Below are positions 42,058-51,954 of a DNA stretch of 64,000 nucleotides, piece after piece (the stretch's first letter is position 1; every line of letters begins with the position of its first letter). Position numbers and translations under genes: made by a program. Origin of the DNA: Cypionkella aquatica (lineage in GTDB: Bacteria > Pseudomonadota > Alphaproteobacteria > Rhodobacterales > Rhodobacteraceae); contig NZ_BSPP01000019.1 of NCBI RefSeq assembly GCF_030161095.1, positions 1-64,000 on the forward strand. Direction: 5' to 3'. The notes beneath the pieces were generated by a model. It saw only the letters and a program-made list of their open reading frames with translations, did not search any database and was not told the origin of the DNA.

Positions 42058-42981
42058 TTAATTCAACGGCGCATAGCCGTGGTCTTGCGCCCAGACAAAC
42101 CAGTTATCCACCACCGTTCCGGTCAGCAGAATCCCGATGCCTCCGGTGATCGGCACCAACACCGCAAACCACCAGGCCCAACGGTGAATCCCCTCCATCG
42201 TGGCATTGAAACCCATGGTCCAGCGCCAGAACAAAGCCGCCCGTTCCGAGGCCGTGCCACGATCCACAATCTGCTCCAACTCGCGGTCGCCACCCAGTCG
42301 GGTGACCGAAAGAATGGTCGCCCCGTGCATGGCGAACAGCAGGGCCGAGCCATACAGGAACGCAATCGAAAGCGCGTGGAACGGGTTATAGAACAGGTTG
42401 CCATAGGTCAGGCTGAACAGGTTGGTCCAATCCAGATGCGGGAAAATCCCGTAAGGCACCGCTTCCGACCAACTGCCCATTAACACCGGGCGGATAAGCC
42501 CAAGCACCAGCACCAGCCAGATCGCCGCAGCAAAGGCCCAGGACACATGCTTGCCCATCCCCAAAGCCTCGGCCCGCAGATAAGTGCGCACCCACCAGCA
42601 CGACAGCGAGATCAGAAAGAAGAACCCCGCCACCAGAAACAAACCGCCCTGCATCATCGGCGGAAACCGCAGACCCCACTCGGGCGCAGGCGGTTCCAGC
42701 GCCATCCAGAACAGATCACGCACGAACACCGCCGGGTTGAACCCCGCCAGATGCCAGAACCAAAAGCCGATGATCATGAACCAGATCAGCCCGCAGGCCA
42801 TGCTGATCACCCCAAAGGTGCCCAGATACACCGGGCCCAACTGGGCATTGCCGAACCAGCCCATCAGCGTCGAAAAGCCTGCGGTCTTGGTGCGGTTTGA
42901 CAGATCGACGTTCTCGACCATCCCCATTTCAGGCGCTGCGCGCACCTGCACTTGGGTGAAAATGTTCTGATACTCAGCCAT
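42058..42981 (-). CDS. pufM: Reaction centre M subunit
   Basis: 307-residue five-helix subunit of the reaction centre. N terminus [15 protein letters not shown] is typical. The His ligands of the special pair and the non-haem iron are in the helix D-E part ([25 protein letters not shown] at about 195-220, split, and [12 protein letters not shown] near 265). AGGAGG precedes the ATG, which overlaps the end of pufL by 8 bases. Followed by pufX. Confidence 0.97.
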   Translation of the reverse strand: MAEYQNIFTQVQVRAAPEMGMVENVDLSNRTKTAGFSTLMGWFGNAQLGPVYLGTFGVISMACGLIWFMIIGFWFWHLAGFNPAVFVRDLFWMALEPPAPEWGLRFPPMMQGGLFLVAGFFFLISLSCWWVRTYLRAEALGMGKHVSWAFAAAIWLVLVLGLIRPVLMGSWSEAVPYGIFPHLDWTNLFSLTYGNLFYNPFHALSIAFLYGSALLFAMHGATILSVTRLGGDRELEQIVDRGTASERAALFWRWTMGFNATMEGIHRWAWWFAVLVPITGGIGILLTGTVVDNWFVWAQDHGYAPLN

Positions 42982-43822
42982 TGACGCCTCCTGGAATGTT
43001 TGCCCAGAACGGGAGTTGCAGCCACCAATTCCACCAATCAACCCATTGATCGAACCAGATCGTGCCCGAGATCAGGATGCAGATCGCACTCCAGAACCCT
43101 GCATTCAGCGCCAGCAGCAGGCCCAGACGGTGAATCCCCAAGGTGCCCACCGAATAGCCGATCAGATCGCGGAAGAAGGTGTCTTCATGGTCCGGCGTTT
43201 TCATCACCTGACCCTTGCCAGGATTTGCCGCCGACAGGATCAACCCGCCATGCAAAGCCAGCGCGAAGCAGTTGGTGAAGAAAAAGCTGACCGCGATCAT
43301 ATGGACCGGGTTGTAGTGAAAATTGCCATAGGTGTAGCCGGTGTTGCTGACCCAATCGAGATGGCTGAAAATGCCATAGGGAAAGGCATAACCCCAAGAC
43401 CCCATCAGAATGGGCCGGATCACCACCAGCGTCAGATAGGCAAAGATCGCCACGCCAAAGGCAATCGGCACATGCAGCCCGATGCCCAGCTTGCGGCAAA
43501 TCTCAACTTCGCGCAGCGCCCAGCTGATAAAGGCACCCGCCGCACAAACCGTAATGATCTGCCACAACCCGCCTTGCATCAACGGTGCAAAGCCCAGGCC
43601 GTTCTCGATCGGCGGCGGCGTGATAGAGATCAGCCACGGGTTCCACGTTGGCCCCATCGCTGCGCCGTAAAAGATCAGCATGGTGCCAAGGGCCGCGAAG
43701 AAGAAGGTCGTGACCCCAAAGAAGCCGACGTAGAACGGTCCAACCCAAAAGTCGAACAGGTTCCCGCCGATCAGCGTGCCACCCGGCACGCGGTATTTTC
43801 GTTCGAAGCTGAGCAGTGCCAT
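42974..43822 (-). CDS. pufL: Reaction centre L subunit
   Basis: 282-residue five-helix subunit. Begins [15 protein letters not shown]; the Bchl and iron ligands are in [23 protein letters not shown] (about 166-190, split) and [15 protein letters not shown] (about 229-243). A 127-bp gap with a stable hairpin lies between pufA and pufL, as in other puf operons, where it raises the relative amount of antenna mRNA. GGAGAGGGAAGC serves as ribosome site. Confidence 0.97.
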   Translation of the reverse strand: MALLSFERKYRVPGGTLIGGNLFDFWVGPFYVGFFGVTTFFFAALGTMLIFYGAAMGPTWNPWLISITPPPIENGLGFAPLMQGGLWQIITVCAAGAFISWALREVEICRKLGIGLHVPIAFGVAIFAYLTLVVIRPILMGSWGYAFPYGIFSHLDWVSNTGYTYGNFHYNPVHMIAVSFFFTNCFALALHGGLILSAANPGKGQVMKTPDHEDTFFRDLIGYSVGTLGIHRLGLLLALNAGFWSAICILISGTIWFDQWVDWWNWWLQLPFWANIPGGVNG

Positions 43823-43904
43823 GCTTCCCTCTCCGCGGTTGGACGGATCAGCCACCTTGCACCCGCAAAGCCCCGCGACCGTCTATTGTTCTTGTCTGTA
43901 AAAT

Positions 43905-43936
43905 TTGGTGCGGCCGATTGAAGCCGCCCGCACCAA
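43905..43936 (-). other. Intercistronic hairpin between pufA and pufL
   Basis: TTGGTGCGG (43905-43913) and CCGCACCAA (43928-43936) form a perfect 9-bp stem in the pufA-pufL gap, followed on the minus strand by ATTTT. In Rhodobacter hairpins at this place slow 3'-to-5' decay of the pufBA segment and give excess LH1 over RC. Confidence 0.75.
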
Positions 43937-43949
43937 GTGCAGGCCCCAA

Positions 43950-44138
43950 TCAAGGAGCCGGGGCAACAACCACAGGTGCGTAGTTATATTTTGCTGCCGC
44001 GATATCGAACCAGTTGTAAGCCGGGTTCGACAGCAGGACGAGATGGATCATCACGGCCAGCAGAAACAGGAAAACGCCCTGTGCCACAAACACGCGACGC
44101 GGATCAAAAATCAGCCAGATCTTGTAGAACTTGCTCAT
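43950..44138 (-). CDS. pufA: LH1 antenna alpha polypeptide
   Basis: 62-residue antenna protein. [20 protein letters not shown] leads into one membrane helix with the bacteriochlorophyll-ligating His32 in [10 protein letters not shown], then a C-terminal segment with [12 protein letters not shown]. The C terminus is Pro/Val/Ala rich. It follows pufB after a short gap and precedes the intercistronic hairpin. Confidence 0.96.
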   Translation of the reverse strand: MSKFYKIWLIFDPRRVFVAQGVFLFLLAVMIHLVLLSNPAYNWFDIAAAKYNYAPVVVAPAP

Positions 44139-44152
44139 GTCTAGATCCCCCC

Positions 44153-44302
44153 TTAAAACCACGGACGCCAGATGAACACGGCTATATGCGCGATAACGGC
44201 GATGGTCGTGAACAACCAAAGCCCGCTCATGTAGACCGAGTGCAGCTCTTGCGCCTGCTGGTCAGTTAGACCTGTAAAAGACAGGTCGGTTCTATCAGCC
44301 AT
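44153..44302 (-). CDS. pufB: LH1 antenna beta polypeptide
   Basis: 49-residue antenna protein. Conserved [18 protein letters not shown] includes His21, and the axial ligand His39 is in [13 protein letters not shown]. Length and the C-terminal RPW motif are typical of LH1 beta. A 120-bp gap after pufQ holds the pufB leader. GGAGGGTA gives the ribosome site. Confidence 0.96.
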   Translation of the reverse strand: MADRTDLSFTGLTDQQAQELHSVYMSGLWLFTTIAVIAHIAVFIWRPWF

Positions 44303-44422
44303 AGTACCCTCCGGATATTCGGACTGACGCCGCATTCCCTGCGGCCGGGCCACGGTGGGCGGAATGCCCCTCCGATGTTTCGCCACCCCGTTGCCGGAAG
44401 GGCGAATTCTGTGTGCGGATGG

Positions 44423-44644
44423 TTATCCGCGGAAAATCATAGGCGTGACGGCCTGCGCATCTTTCAGCGCGCGCGCCACAGGCCCCAGCCGGGGCAACTT
44501 GGCATGACGCAGCGTTTGCAGCAGCCAGCCCACCACATGCGGCAGCACGGCCAAGCTGAAAATCAGCGCGAAATAGATGAAGAACTCGGTCTTGTTCAAA
44601 CGCTTGACCTGATGCAGGTCGCCGTTTGCGGTGTAATCACTCAT
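44423..44644 (-). CDS. pufQ: PufQ, bacteriochlorophyll synthesis/puf expression factor
   Basis: 73-residue protein with one membrane helix ([22 protein letters not shown], split at about 19-40) and a basic C terminus ([19 protein letters not shown]). PufQ stimulates bacteriochlorophyll formation in Rhodobacter. Its ATG overlaps the bchZ stop (ATGA), so puf expression partly continues from the bchCXYZ operon (superoperon). Short length limits certainty, but position is diagnostic. Confidence 0.9.
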   Translation of the reverse strand: MSDYTANGDLHQVKRLNKTEFFIYFALIFSLAVLPHVVGWLLQTLRHAKLPRLGPVARALKDAQAVTPMIFRG

Positions 44645-46119
44645 GTTCTCTCTCCCAAAGCAGAGGAAAGGGCCACGCCGGGCAGCCCCTCCACGGTTTC
44701 GCGCACCACACGTTCAGCACCTGCATCCAGCGCAGCCTTTTCGGCCGCATCGCGCAACGTCCGCGCGGCGCTGATCCGGGTCAGGATCGGGTGAGTGTTC
44801 ACAATGCGGTCCAAGGCCGCCTGCGCATCGACATCCCAAGGGAAATCGCGGCGCAATGTCGTGGGGGTTGCGGCAGCCGAATCCATCTCGGTGCCCAGCG
44901 GCAGAATGTGGAACAGCGCGTCAAACAGGCTGTTGCACACTTCTTGCAAGATCCAGACCGCCCCGGCATAGCCCATCATCGGCGTGCCGGTCGCACGGCG
45001 GATCGCAGCACCGGGAAACGAAGCCGCGATGAAACTGGGGGCCGGCCCAAAGCCGCCTTTCAGTTCCGCCAGATACATTTTCTCGTTGATAGACCCCATC
45101 ACCACCAAGGGCCGATGCTGTTTCAACAGTCCCCGGATCGCCTCGTTGTTGGTCTTTTGCCCCGGCGTCCGCGCCACGGCAAAAGCACAGGGCAGGCCAA
45201 GATCAGCCTCAAGATAATTGCGGATGCCCCGCGCATAAGTCTCGGTCGCCACAATCGCAAAAGACGCGGTTGCGAAGAAATCCTGCGTGACAGAGCGCCA
45301 CAGATCCCACACCGGCTTGAGCGTCGAGTGCTTTTCCCGCTCGATGAACGGCTCGGGGTCCAGCCCCAGCATCTCGCCCAGCTTGCGCAGGAATTTCGTC
45401 GTGCTGTCGACGCCAATCGGCGCTTGCAGATAGGGCTTGCCCAATACCTCGGCCAAACCCCGGCCAAATTCACGATACATCACCACATTGGCGTCAGCGT
45501 TGACCAGATTGCGCATCTCGGCCACATGCGCACCCAAAGGCATCACCATGTTGATCTCGGCCCCGATGCCTTCGACCAGACGGCGCAATTCGTGCAAGTC
45601 CGAGGCCATGTTGAACACGCCATACATCGGCCCTAGCAGGTTCACCCGTGGCTTGGCACCCTCGGCACGTTTCGCCTCGGGAGGCATCCGGCCCTTGGTC
45701 ATCGCAAATTCGGTGAAAATCCACGTCATCGCCCGGTCGGCGGTCTGCCACTGATCCTCGTCAATCGTGCGCGGCAAAAAGCGTTGGATGTTGGTGCCCA
45801 TCGGCGTCACACCACCACCGATCATCTCGGCGATAGAGCCCGTCACCACCACCGCAGGCAACGCCGGGTCGAGCGTTTTCCACGCCCGCTTCATCGCCCC
45901 TTCGGTGCCATCGCGGCCCAGTTCTTCTTCGCCCAAGCCCGTCACCACAATCGGCAACTCATGCGGCGGCAGCGCGTCGGTATAGTGCAAAACGGAGGTG
46001 ACAGGCAGGTTTTCGCAGCCCACCGGCCCGTCAATCACCACTTGCAGCCCTTTGACGGCGCAAAACGCATAAACCGCGCCCCAGTAGCCCCCTGCCCGGT
46101 CATGATCCTGCACCAACAT
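44641..46119 (-). CDS. bchZ: Chlorophyllide a reductase, Z subunit
   Basis: 492-residue catalytic subunit of chlorophyllide a oxidoreductase (BchXYZ), which reduces the C7=C8 bond. N-terminal [26 protein letters not shown] contains the cluster Cys region (split about 1-26) and [17 protein letters not shown] has another Cys. [17 protein letters not shown] is typical. It overlaps the bchY stop by one base and pufQ by four. Confidence 0.95.
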   Translation of the reverse strand: MLVQDHDRAGGYWGAVYAFCAVKGLQVVIDGPVGCENLPVTSVLHYTDALPPHELPIVVTGLGEEELGRDGTEGAMKRAWKTLDPALPAVVVTGSIAEMIGGGVTPMGTNIQRFLPRTIDEDQWQTADRAMTWIFTEFAMTKGRMPPEAKRAEGAKPRVNLLGPMYGVFNMASDLHELRRLVEGIGAEINMVMPLGAHVAEMRNLVNADANVVMYREFGRGLAEVLGKPYLQAPIGVDSTTKFLRKLGEMLGLDPEPFIEREKHSTLKPVWDLWRSVTQDFFATASFAIVATETYARGIRNYLEADLGLPCAFAVARTPGQKTNNEAIRGLLKQHRPLVVMGSINEKMYLAELKGGFGPAPSFIAASFPGAAIRRATGTPMMGYAGAVWILQEVCNSLFDALFHILPLGTEMDSAAATPTTLRRDFPWDVDAQAALDRIVNTHPILTRISAARTLRDAAEKAALDAGAERVVRETVEGLPGVALSSALGERT

Positions 46120-47690
46120 CAGATCATCTCCTCGGCCTTGGCGGCACGGGCGATCTTGTCGAGTTTCTTCTGATGCACAGCGCGGAAATCGGGGCGCAGA
46201 TTTGGCGCACCTTCCCAGATGCCAGCGGTATCGCCGGTGCCAACGCCCTCAAAAAACTCTTTCATCACCTCCATCCGGCCCCGGCCTGCGATGGCGGCAT
46301 TGACAACCTGCCCCAAAGACCCGGCCCCGGCTGGCCCCATCAAGGGCCGCGCAGAAATCAGGTTGGTGAAGTAAAGGCTTGGGATCGCCAGTTCCTTCGC
46401 CTTCTGCACCAGCGGAGTCGTCCCCACCGCCAGATCGGGCCGGATCGCCATCATGGCGCTTAGATCATCCTCAAGCGAGGCGCGGAATTTCACCTTTACG
46501 CCCTTGGCCTCCAACCATTCCAGATCGGGCGCGCTCCAAGGCGTTTTCGGGCAAGCGGTGCCGACATAAGGCACATGCGCGCCGGATTCGATCAGCAGGC
46601 GCGCGACCAGCAATTCAGAGCCTTCATAGCCCGACAGCGTGATGGTGCCCTTGATCGGGTTGGCCGCCAAAGCGCCTTTGATCGCGGGCAAAAAGGCGTT
46701 CTGCGCCGCCGCAATCCGCGCCGGATCAATGCCATAAGCCTCACCAATCGCCGCCAGCCAAGCCGCCGTGCCATCATGGCCAACCGGGGCAGAGCCGACA
46801 ATCTTGCGGCCAGCTGCCTGAAACTCACGCACCGCAGCGGTGTAGAACGGATGGATCGCAGCCACGACATCGCAATCAAGGGCCGCATAGAGTTCCCGCC
46901 ACTCGCGGCACGGCACCACTGGCCCCGCCGCCAAGCCCATCGGCGCCAGCATCGCGCCCAGCATCATCGGGTCGGCTGGAAACATCTCGCCCAACAAGGC
47001 CACTTGCGGGCGATCCGAACGACCAGCCGCAGGCGCTGCCACCGGCCCCGCCTCAATCTCGGCCCGGGCATATTTCAGCATCGCCCCGGCCAGAACATCC
47101 TTGGCCTCGGCATGGGTCGGGATGCCAAAGCCTGGCACATCAATGCCGACAATCCGCACGCCGTTGATTTCGCTGGGCAACAGCCGCAGCGGCACACCGC
47201 TGGCTGTCGGCACACACAGGTTGGTCACCACCACCGCGTCATAACGCTCGGGGTCAGCCAGTTCATGCACCGCGTCGCGGATGTCCTCAAACAGCTTGCC
47301 GGTCACAAGGGATTCCGAGTTGAACGGCACATAACCAACCGACCGACGCGCGCCGTAGAAATGCGACACAAAGGTCAGCCCATAAACGCAGCAGGCCGAG
47401 CCCGACAGAATAGTAGCCACCCGCCGCATCCGCAGCCCGACGCGCAAAGAGCCAAACGCCGGGCACATGCTTTGCGGTTTGTCATGCGGGCCTTGCGGAT
47501 AATCCGCCGCGTATTGGTCCAACAGTTCCGAATTGCCAGCCGCGCGCGCCGCAGCCTCCATCGTCGCCGCCCCGGCATGACAGCCCATGCCATCAACGGG
47601 CGCGCTGACCTGCGATTGCGGTTCGGCCTCTGCCGCCGCAATCTGGGTCAGCGGCGCGTCATGGGCGCTGTCATAGCCGATTTCGGTCAT
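46119..47690 (-). CDS. bchY: Chlorophyllide a reductase, Y subunit
   Basis: 523-residue partner of BchZ in chlorophyllide a reductase. Cys residues expected to bind the shared cluster lie in [34 protein letters not shown] and [15 protein letters not shown] (spread over about 75-160). C-terminal [19 protein letters not shown] is typical. It starts 54 bp after bchX. The N-terminal 60 residues are variable. Confidence 0.95.
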   Translation of the reverse strand: MTEIGYDSAHDAPLTQIAAAEAEPQSQVSAPVDGMGCHAGAATMEAAARAAGNSELLDQYAADYPQGPHDKPQSMCPAFGSLRVGLRMRRVATILSGSACCVYGLTFVSHFYGARRSVGYVPFNSESLVTGKLFEDIRDAVHELADPERYDAVVVTNLCVPTASGVPLRLLPSEINGVRIVGIDVPGFGIPTHAEAKDVLAGAMLKYARAEIEAGPVAAPAAGRSDRPQVALLGEMFPADPMMLGAMLAPMGLAAGPVVPCREWRELYAALDCDVVAAIHPFYTAAVREFQAAGRKIVGSAPVGHDGTAAWLAAIGEAYGIDPARIAAAQNAFLPAIKGALAANPIKGTITLSGYEGSELLVARLLIESGAHVPYVGTACPKTPWSAPDLEWLEAKGVKVKFRASLEDDLSAMMAIRPDLAVGTTPLVQKAKELAIPSLYFTNLISARPLMGPAGAGSLGQVVNAAIAGRGRMEVMKEFFEGVGTGDTAGIWEGAPNLRPDFRAVHQKKLDKIARAAKAEEMI

Positions 47691-47744
47691 TTCGCACCCA
47701 CAAGGCGGCGCAAAGCGGCTTCCATTTCGGCAAGGCGATCAAGG

Positions 47745-48749
47745 TCAAACATGGTCATACACCACTTCCAGCGATTTCTTCAGAACGGCATTCTTGCCGC
47801 GCATGTCCGCATCGGTTGCCGGGGTCAGCACGAAATTGGCGCCTGTGGTTTCAGCATCGAACAAGGCCAGCAATCCGTCTTGGTTGACGGGCTTCGGGCG
47901 GACCGGAGGTGCGATTTCCACGGCCTCGGCAAGGGCCGCAAACATCGGGCCCCATTGCGACTGATAGCTGCCAACAATCTGATAGTTCGCGCTTTTCTTG
48001 CGCAGATCATCGTCCTGCGGAATCGCCGCCAGCACTGGAATCCCGACCACATCAGCAAAAGCCGCAGCCTCGCCCGTGCCGTCATCCTTGTTGATCACCA
48101 GCCCCGCAATGCCGACATTTCCGCCCATCTTGCGGAAATATTCCACCGCCGAGCAGACGTTGTTGGCGACATACAGCGATTGCAGATCGTTCGACGCGAC
48201 CAAGATGACCTTCTGCGCCATGTCGCGCGCAATCGGCAAACCAAAGCCACCGCAGACCACATCGCCCAGAAAATCGAGCAGCACATAGTCGAAATCCCAA
48301 TCGTGGAACCCCAGCTTTTCCAGCAGTTCAAACCCGTGGATAATCCCGCGCCCGCCGCAACCCCGGCCCACTTCCGGCCCGCCAAGTTCCATCGCGAACA
48401 CACCGCCACGCTTGAAGCAGACGTCGCCGATCTTGACCTCTTCCCCCGCCAGCTTTTTCTTCGACGAGGTTTCAATGATCGTCGGGCACGCCTTGCCGCC
48501 AAACAACAGGCTGGTGGTGTCAGATTTCGGATCGCAGCCGATCAGCAACACGCGCTTGCCCATCTCGGCCATCATGTGGCTCAGGTTCGCAAGGGTGAAA
48601 GACTTGCCAATGCCGCCCTTGCCATAGATCGCGATGATCTGGGTTTTCTTGGTCGGTACGCCCTGGGGAATTTCCAACGAAGGTTCCTGATGCGCCTCTT
48701 CGCGCAGCCGATTGTCGAAATCGACAAGGTTCGGAATATCAAGCGTCAT
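47745..48749 (-). CDS. bchX: Chlorophyllide a reductase, ATPase X subunit
   Basis: 334-residue NifH-like iron-sulphur ATPase for BchYZ. Walker A is [13 protein letters not shown] (about 42-54). Cluster Cys are in VGRGCGGRG and [10 protein letters not shown]. Longer N terminus than BchL, as usual for BchX. ATGA overlap with the bchC stop. Paralogue of BchL at 30544. Confidence 0.96.
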   Translation of the reverse strand: MTLDIPNLVDFDNRLREEAHQEPSLEIPQGVPTKKTQIIAIYGKGGIGKSFTLANLSHMMAEMGKRVLLIGCDPKSDTTSLLFGGKACPTIIETSSKKKLAGEEVKIGDVCFKRGGVFAMELGGPEVGRGCGGRGIIHGFELLEKLGFHDWDFDYVLLDFLGDVVCGGFGLPIARDMAQKVILVASNDLQSLYVANNVCSAVEYFRKMGGNVGIAGLVINKDDGTGEAAAFADVVGIPVLAAIPQDDDLRKKSANYQIVGSYQSQWGPMFAALAEAVEIAPPVRPKPVNQDGLLALFDAETTGANFVLTPATDADMRGKNAVLKKSLEVVYDHV

Positions 48750-49702
48750 GCGTGGCCCTTCCAGTCGAGTATCATTTTAAGGCAGTTCGGATCGGTGAAT
48801 GCCGTCTCATAGGCGGCGGCGGCTTGGCTGGCGGCGCCGGTGTGGGTGATCAACCCCGCCAGCGAAAGCGCATCGGATTCAACAAGTTGGCGCGTCGCCA
48901 CCATGTCATCAGCAGCCCATTCGGCGGCAATGCGAAACCGCGCTTCCTTCATGAAGGCGGGCGGAAAGGCGAAGGAAATCGGTTGGGTGTAAAAGCCCGC
49001 CAAAACAATCTCGCCACCCTTTTTGATCCGCCCGATCAGGCGGTTCAAAAGGTCAGGCGCACCTGAGGCATCGTAGATCGCGGCGTAATCGCGGCGCGGA
49101 TCGTCTTCCGGCAGCATCACCTGATAACCTTCCGCGCCCGCATGCCGGGCCAGATCGGTCTCCCACACCACCGGCGGCGGTGCGCCAGCGGCGACAGTCA
49201 GCCGCGCAAGCAAGCGCCCCAAAACCCCATGCCCCACAATCAGATCCGGCAAAGCTCGGTCAAATCCGGCCAGCGCATGCCGCGCCGTCGCGGCCAAAGC
49301 CAGCAAAGCGCCTTCGGCCCGCAGGGCCCGGTCAATCCGCGTGACCCGAGCACCGGGCGTCACCAGCAACTGCGACGCCGCCCCAAACAGCCCACGCACG
49401 GGACCAGCCTCGGTCGCCTCAAAGCAATTCGCGCCGGGGACGAACACATACTCGCCGACACGCAAACCCGATTCGGGCCCAGCCTCAACCACTTCGCCCG
49501 CGGCCTCATAGCCCGGCACCAGCGGATAACCCATGCCCGGAAACGGCGGCATTGTGCCCGACCAGAACAGCTTTTCCGTGCCCGTCGAAATACCCGAATA
49601 GGCGATCTGCACCACAACATCCGCCACGCCGGGCGGCGTCAGTGACAGTTGCCCCAGTGACAGCTGCTTTGGTGCAGAAAGTATGACGGCATTGGTTTTC
49701 AC
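48746..49702 (-). CDS. bchC: Bacteriochlorophyllide a dehydrogenase (3-hydroxyethyl)
   Basis: 318-residue zinc-type medium-chain dehydrogenase that oxidises the C3 hydroxyethyl to acetyl. Typical segments: [37 protein letters not shown] and [14 protein letters not shown] (nucleotide binding). I chose GTG 49702, which has GGGGAG 6 bases upstream and matches the family N terminus (TNAVILSAP). An upstream frame to 49738 would run through the leader. First gene of bchCXYZ-puf with two PpsR operators in its promoter. Confidence 0.95.
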   Translation of the reverse strand: MKTNAVILSAPKQLSLGQLSLTPPGVADVVVQIAYSGISTGTEKLFWSGTMPPFPGMGYPLVPGYEAAGEVVEAGPESGLRVGEYVFVPGANCFEATEAGPVRGLFGAASQLLVTPGARVTRIDRALRAEGALLALAATARHALAGFDRALPDLIVGHGVLGRLLARLTVAAGAPPPVVWETDLARHAGAEGYQVMLPEDDPRRDYAAIYDASGAPDLLNRLIGRIKKGGEIVLAGFYTQPISFAFPPAFMKEARFRIAAEWAADDMVATRQLVESDALSLAGLITHTGAASQAAAAYETAFTDPNCLKMILDWKGHA

Positions 49703-49769
49703 GATCACTCCCCGGATGGCTGAGGCCCTGAGTCTCAATACAAGACCAAACCCTGCGCTATCCTCTTGG

Positions 49770-49787
49770 TGTCATTCTAGGCTTACA
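49770..49787. promoter_or_regulatory. PpsR operator motif, bchC promoter, downstream site
   Basis: TGTCATTCTAGGCTTACA, perfect TGT-N12-ACA. It covers the -10 box TAGAAT of the bchC promoter. It lies 8 bp from the second motif, the same tandem layout known for bchC of R. capsulatus. Confidence 0.88.
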
Positions 49788-49801
49788 TATATAACTGTCA
49801 A
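49774..49801 (-). promoter_or_regulatory. bchC: Sigma-70 promoter of bchC
   Basis: Read on the minus strand: TTGACA (49801-49796), 16-base spacer, TAGAAT (49779-49774). Start expected near 49767, about 65 bases before the GTG. Both boxes lie inside PpsR operators. Confidence 0.75.
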
Positions 49802-49813
49802 ACAAAATAGACA
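49796..49813. promoter_or_regulatory. PpsR operator motif, bchC promoter, upstream site
   Basis: TGTCAAACAAAATAGACA, perfect TGT-N12-ACA, covering the -35 box of bchC. The crtF stop codon is 24 bp away. Confidence 0.88.
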
Positions 49814-49836
49814 CTTTTGAAAACTTCTCTGTGAAC

Positions 49837-50955
49837 TCACCCGCGCCGGGCCGTGATGACCGATGTGATGAAAGGCCGAAATCCTGTATGAACACAGATA
49901 CTTGTGAACCCCGCCGCTGACAAAATCGCCTCAATCTCTGCGGCAGACCGTGTGCGCCCGGTTTGCATCGCCATAGTGTAAATTGCAAAGTACACATCGG
50001 TTGCGCGGTCAGGCACAGCCCCACCTGACATCGGCTCGGATATGATCAGCCGCCCGCCCACGGGCAGGGCCGTATGCACCGCCTGCAAAAGCCGCAGCAC
50101 CGTCGAATCATCGTGATCATAGAGCACCCGCACCAGGCTGATCGCATCAGCCCCCACCGGCAACGGATCATCCCGAAAACTGCCCGGATGCAGCGCCAGC
50201 CGCCCGGCAAAGCCCGAAGCCGCCAGCCGTGTCCGCGCGCCTTCCAGCACCACGGGCAGATCGAACAGATCAAGCTGCATCTGCGGATAGGCGCGACCCA
50301 CCGCTGCCAGAAACGCCCCCGTGCCGCCGCCCACATCCATCAGCCGCTGCACCCCGGTCAGCGGGGCCATCCGCAACGTATCCTCGGCCACCAGCACCTG
50401 ACTTTCGGCCATCAGCTCGGAATAGGTCGCCGTGACCTGCGGATCGACCGCGCCCGCCGCGCCAAAAACATAGGGCCAGAACCGCGCAAGCTGGGTGTCG
50501 CGGCCATCCCGCAGAAACGCCACCGGGTCGGCCAGATCGGCATAAAGGGCGCGGTGGTGCAGGATCATCGCCTGCAAACCCGGAACGGCCAAAAGCGATG
50601 CACCCCGCAGGGCCAGACCAAAGCGGCCATCGCGGTGCCGCTTCAGCAAGCCCAGCCCTGCACCCGCTTGCAGCAAAACCTGCATCCGTTCGGGCGGCAC
50701 CGCGCACAGGCCCGCCATCTGCGGCACCGCCATCGGGCCATCTTGCAGCAGATGCAGCACGCGCAATTCCACCAGCGCCATCAGAACCTGCGCGTTTACA
50801 AACCCTGCGACCACGTCGAACAACGCCGCACCCTCGGCCCGCGCAATCCGCCGCACAAAAGGAATACGTGCCGCCCAAACCTGAAACCTGCGCGAGGCCG
50901 CCAGCCGCAACAGCCAGCCACGCCGAAAAGAGCTTAGGCTGGGCAAAACCGTCAT
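49837..50955 (-). CDS. crtF: Hydroxyneurosporene O-methyltransferase
   Basis: 372-residue SAM methyltransferase that methylates the C1 hydroxyl of carotenoids in the spheroidene pathway. An N-terminal dimerisation region (winged-helix type: [22 protein letters not shown]) precedes the SAM motif [20 protein letters not shown] (about 205-224). Later [11 protein letters not shown] matches the catalytic part of the family. It starts 1 bp after crtE ends, so the two are cotranscribed. Confidence 0.94.
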   Translation of the reverse strand: MTVLPSLSSFRRGWLLRLAASRRFQVWAARIPFVRRIARAEGAALFDVVAGFVNAQVLMALVELRVLHLLQDGPMAVPQMAGLCAVPPERMQVLLQAGAGLGLLKRHRDGRFGLALRGASLLAVPGLQAMILHHRALYADLADPVAFLRDGRDTQLARFWPYVFGAAGAVDPQVTATYSELMAESQVLVAEDTLRMAPLTGVQRLMDVGGGTGAFLAAVGRAYPQMQLDLFDLPVVLEGARTRLAASGFAGRLALHPGSFRDDPLPVGADAISLVRVLYDHDDSTVLRLLQAVHTALPVGGRLIISEPMSGGAVPDRATDVYFAIYTMAMQTGRTRSAAEIEAILSAAGFTSICVHTGFRPFITSVITARRG

Positions 50956-50956
50956 A

Positions 50957-51838
50957 TCAGCGCCGCACGTCGGCCCGCTGCAAAACCGGGGCCACCGGAG
51001 TCATCCGTTCGGCATAGCGCCGCACCATTTCGGCCAGCATCGCCTCGCCGGGGCAAGACGGAATCGAGGCAATCGCCCCACCCAAGATATCTTTCAGCCG
51101 CCGGATCGCGCCCTGCACCCCCAGCGATGTCACCGCATTGGGCCGCCCATGCGCCGCATCTTGGCCTGCAGGTTTGCCAAGAGTTTCGGCATCATACAGC
51201 GCATCGCGCAGATCATCGGCCACCTGAAACGCCTCACCAATCCGCGCGCCCAATTCTTCCCAAGGCTCGGCATCCTGCCCCGCAGCCAGCGCACCCATCT
51301 GCGTCGCGGCAATGAACAGCGCCCCGGTTTTGGCGCCGTGATAGGCGGACAGGTTGACCTGAGACTCACTCTCCCACCCCTGCCCCGCGCAAATCCCATC
51401 CGGCATTCCGGTGCGGCGCGACAGAACCCGGATCATCTGCAAGGCACGGTCAGCATCTTTGCCCGCCGCAGCCGCCAGCACATCAAACGCCAACACGATC
51501 AGGCTATCCCCGGTCAGCACCGCCAGCGGTTCAGAAAACGCGCGATGCACGGTTGCCTTGCCGCGGCGTTGGTCGGCATCGTCAAAACAGGGCAGATCAT
51601 CATGCACAAGGCTGGCGCAATGGATCAACTCCAGCGCCACCGCCGCCGCATCGGAAAGGCGGGGGCGATCATCGCCGCAGGCCAAAGCCACGCTGAGCAG
51701 AATCGTCGGCCTGATCCGCGCCCCACCCGGCGTCACCGCATAGTGCAGCGCCTGCGCCAGTTGCGCCGGGGCATCGCCGCCCATAGCCCCACGCAAAACC
51801 TGCGCTGTCGCCGCATCAAGCCGTTCGTCGATCTTCAT
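50957..51838 (-). CDS. crtE: Geranylgeranyl diphosphate synthase
   Basis: 293-residue trans-prenyltransferase making GGPP for carotenoids and the bacteriochlorophyll tail. First Asp-rich motif in [18 protein letters not shown] (about 80-97), second in [10 protein letters not shown] (about 217-226). ATG 51838 has GGAGC 6 bases upstream; a longer frame to 51877 is unlikely. First gene of crtEF, divergent from crtD, with two PpsR motifs between. Confidence 0.94.
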   Translation of the reverse strand: MKIDERLDAATAQVLRGAMGGDAPAQLAQALHYAVTPGGARIRPTILLSVALACGDDRPRLSDAAAVALELIHCASLVHDDLPCFDDADQRRGKATVHRAFSEPLAVLTGDSLIVLAFDVLAAAAGKDADRALQMIRVLSRRTGMPDGICAGQGWESESQVNLSAYHGAKTGALFIAATQMGALAAGQDAEPWEELGARIGEAFQVADDLRDALYDAETLGKPAGQDAAHGRPNAVTSLGVQGAIRRLKDILGGAIASIPSCPGEAMLAEMVRRYAERMTPVAPVLQRADVRR

Positions 51839-51884
51839 AAGAAAGCTCCTCAACGGCCGGGCGCCCGGCTGATCCATCGGGAAG

Positions 51885-51902
51885 TGTCACTATAAAATGA
51901 CA
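51885..51902. promoter_or_regulatory. PpsR operator motif between crtE and crtD (crtE side)
   Basis: TGTCACTATAAAATGACA, perfect TGT-N12-ACA, 46 bp from the crtE start. With the second motif 6 bp away it should control both divergent carotenoid operons. Confidence 0.87.
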
Positions 51903-51908
51903 CATATA

Positions 51909-51926
51909 TGTAAATCATACTGGACA
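51909..51926. promoter_or_regulatory. PpsR operator motif between crtE and crtD (crtD side)
   Basis: TGTAAATCATACTGGACA, perfect TGT-N12-ACA, 28 bp from the crtD start codon. Confidence 0.87.
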
Positions 51927-51954
51927 GTTTCCATGTCCAAGTCAACAATCAGAC

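Noticed and set aside
46575-48812. 745-residue plus-strand open frame opposite bchY and bchX
   Set aside because: It is antisense to two clear genes, rich in Arg, His and Gln from GC-skewed codons, and has no domain. Frame shadow.
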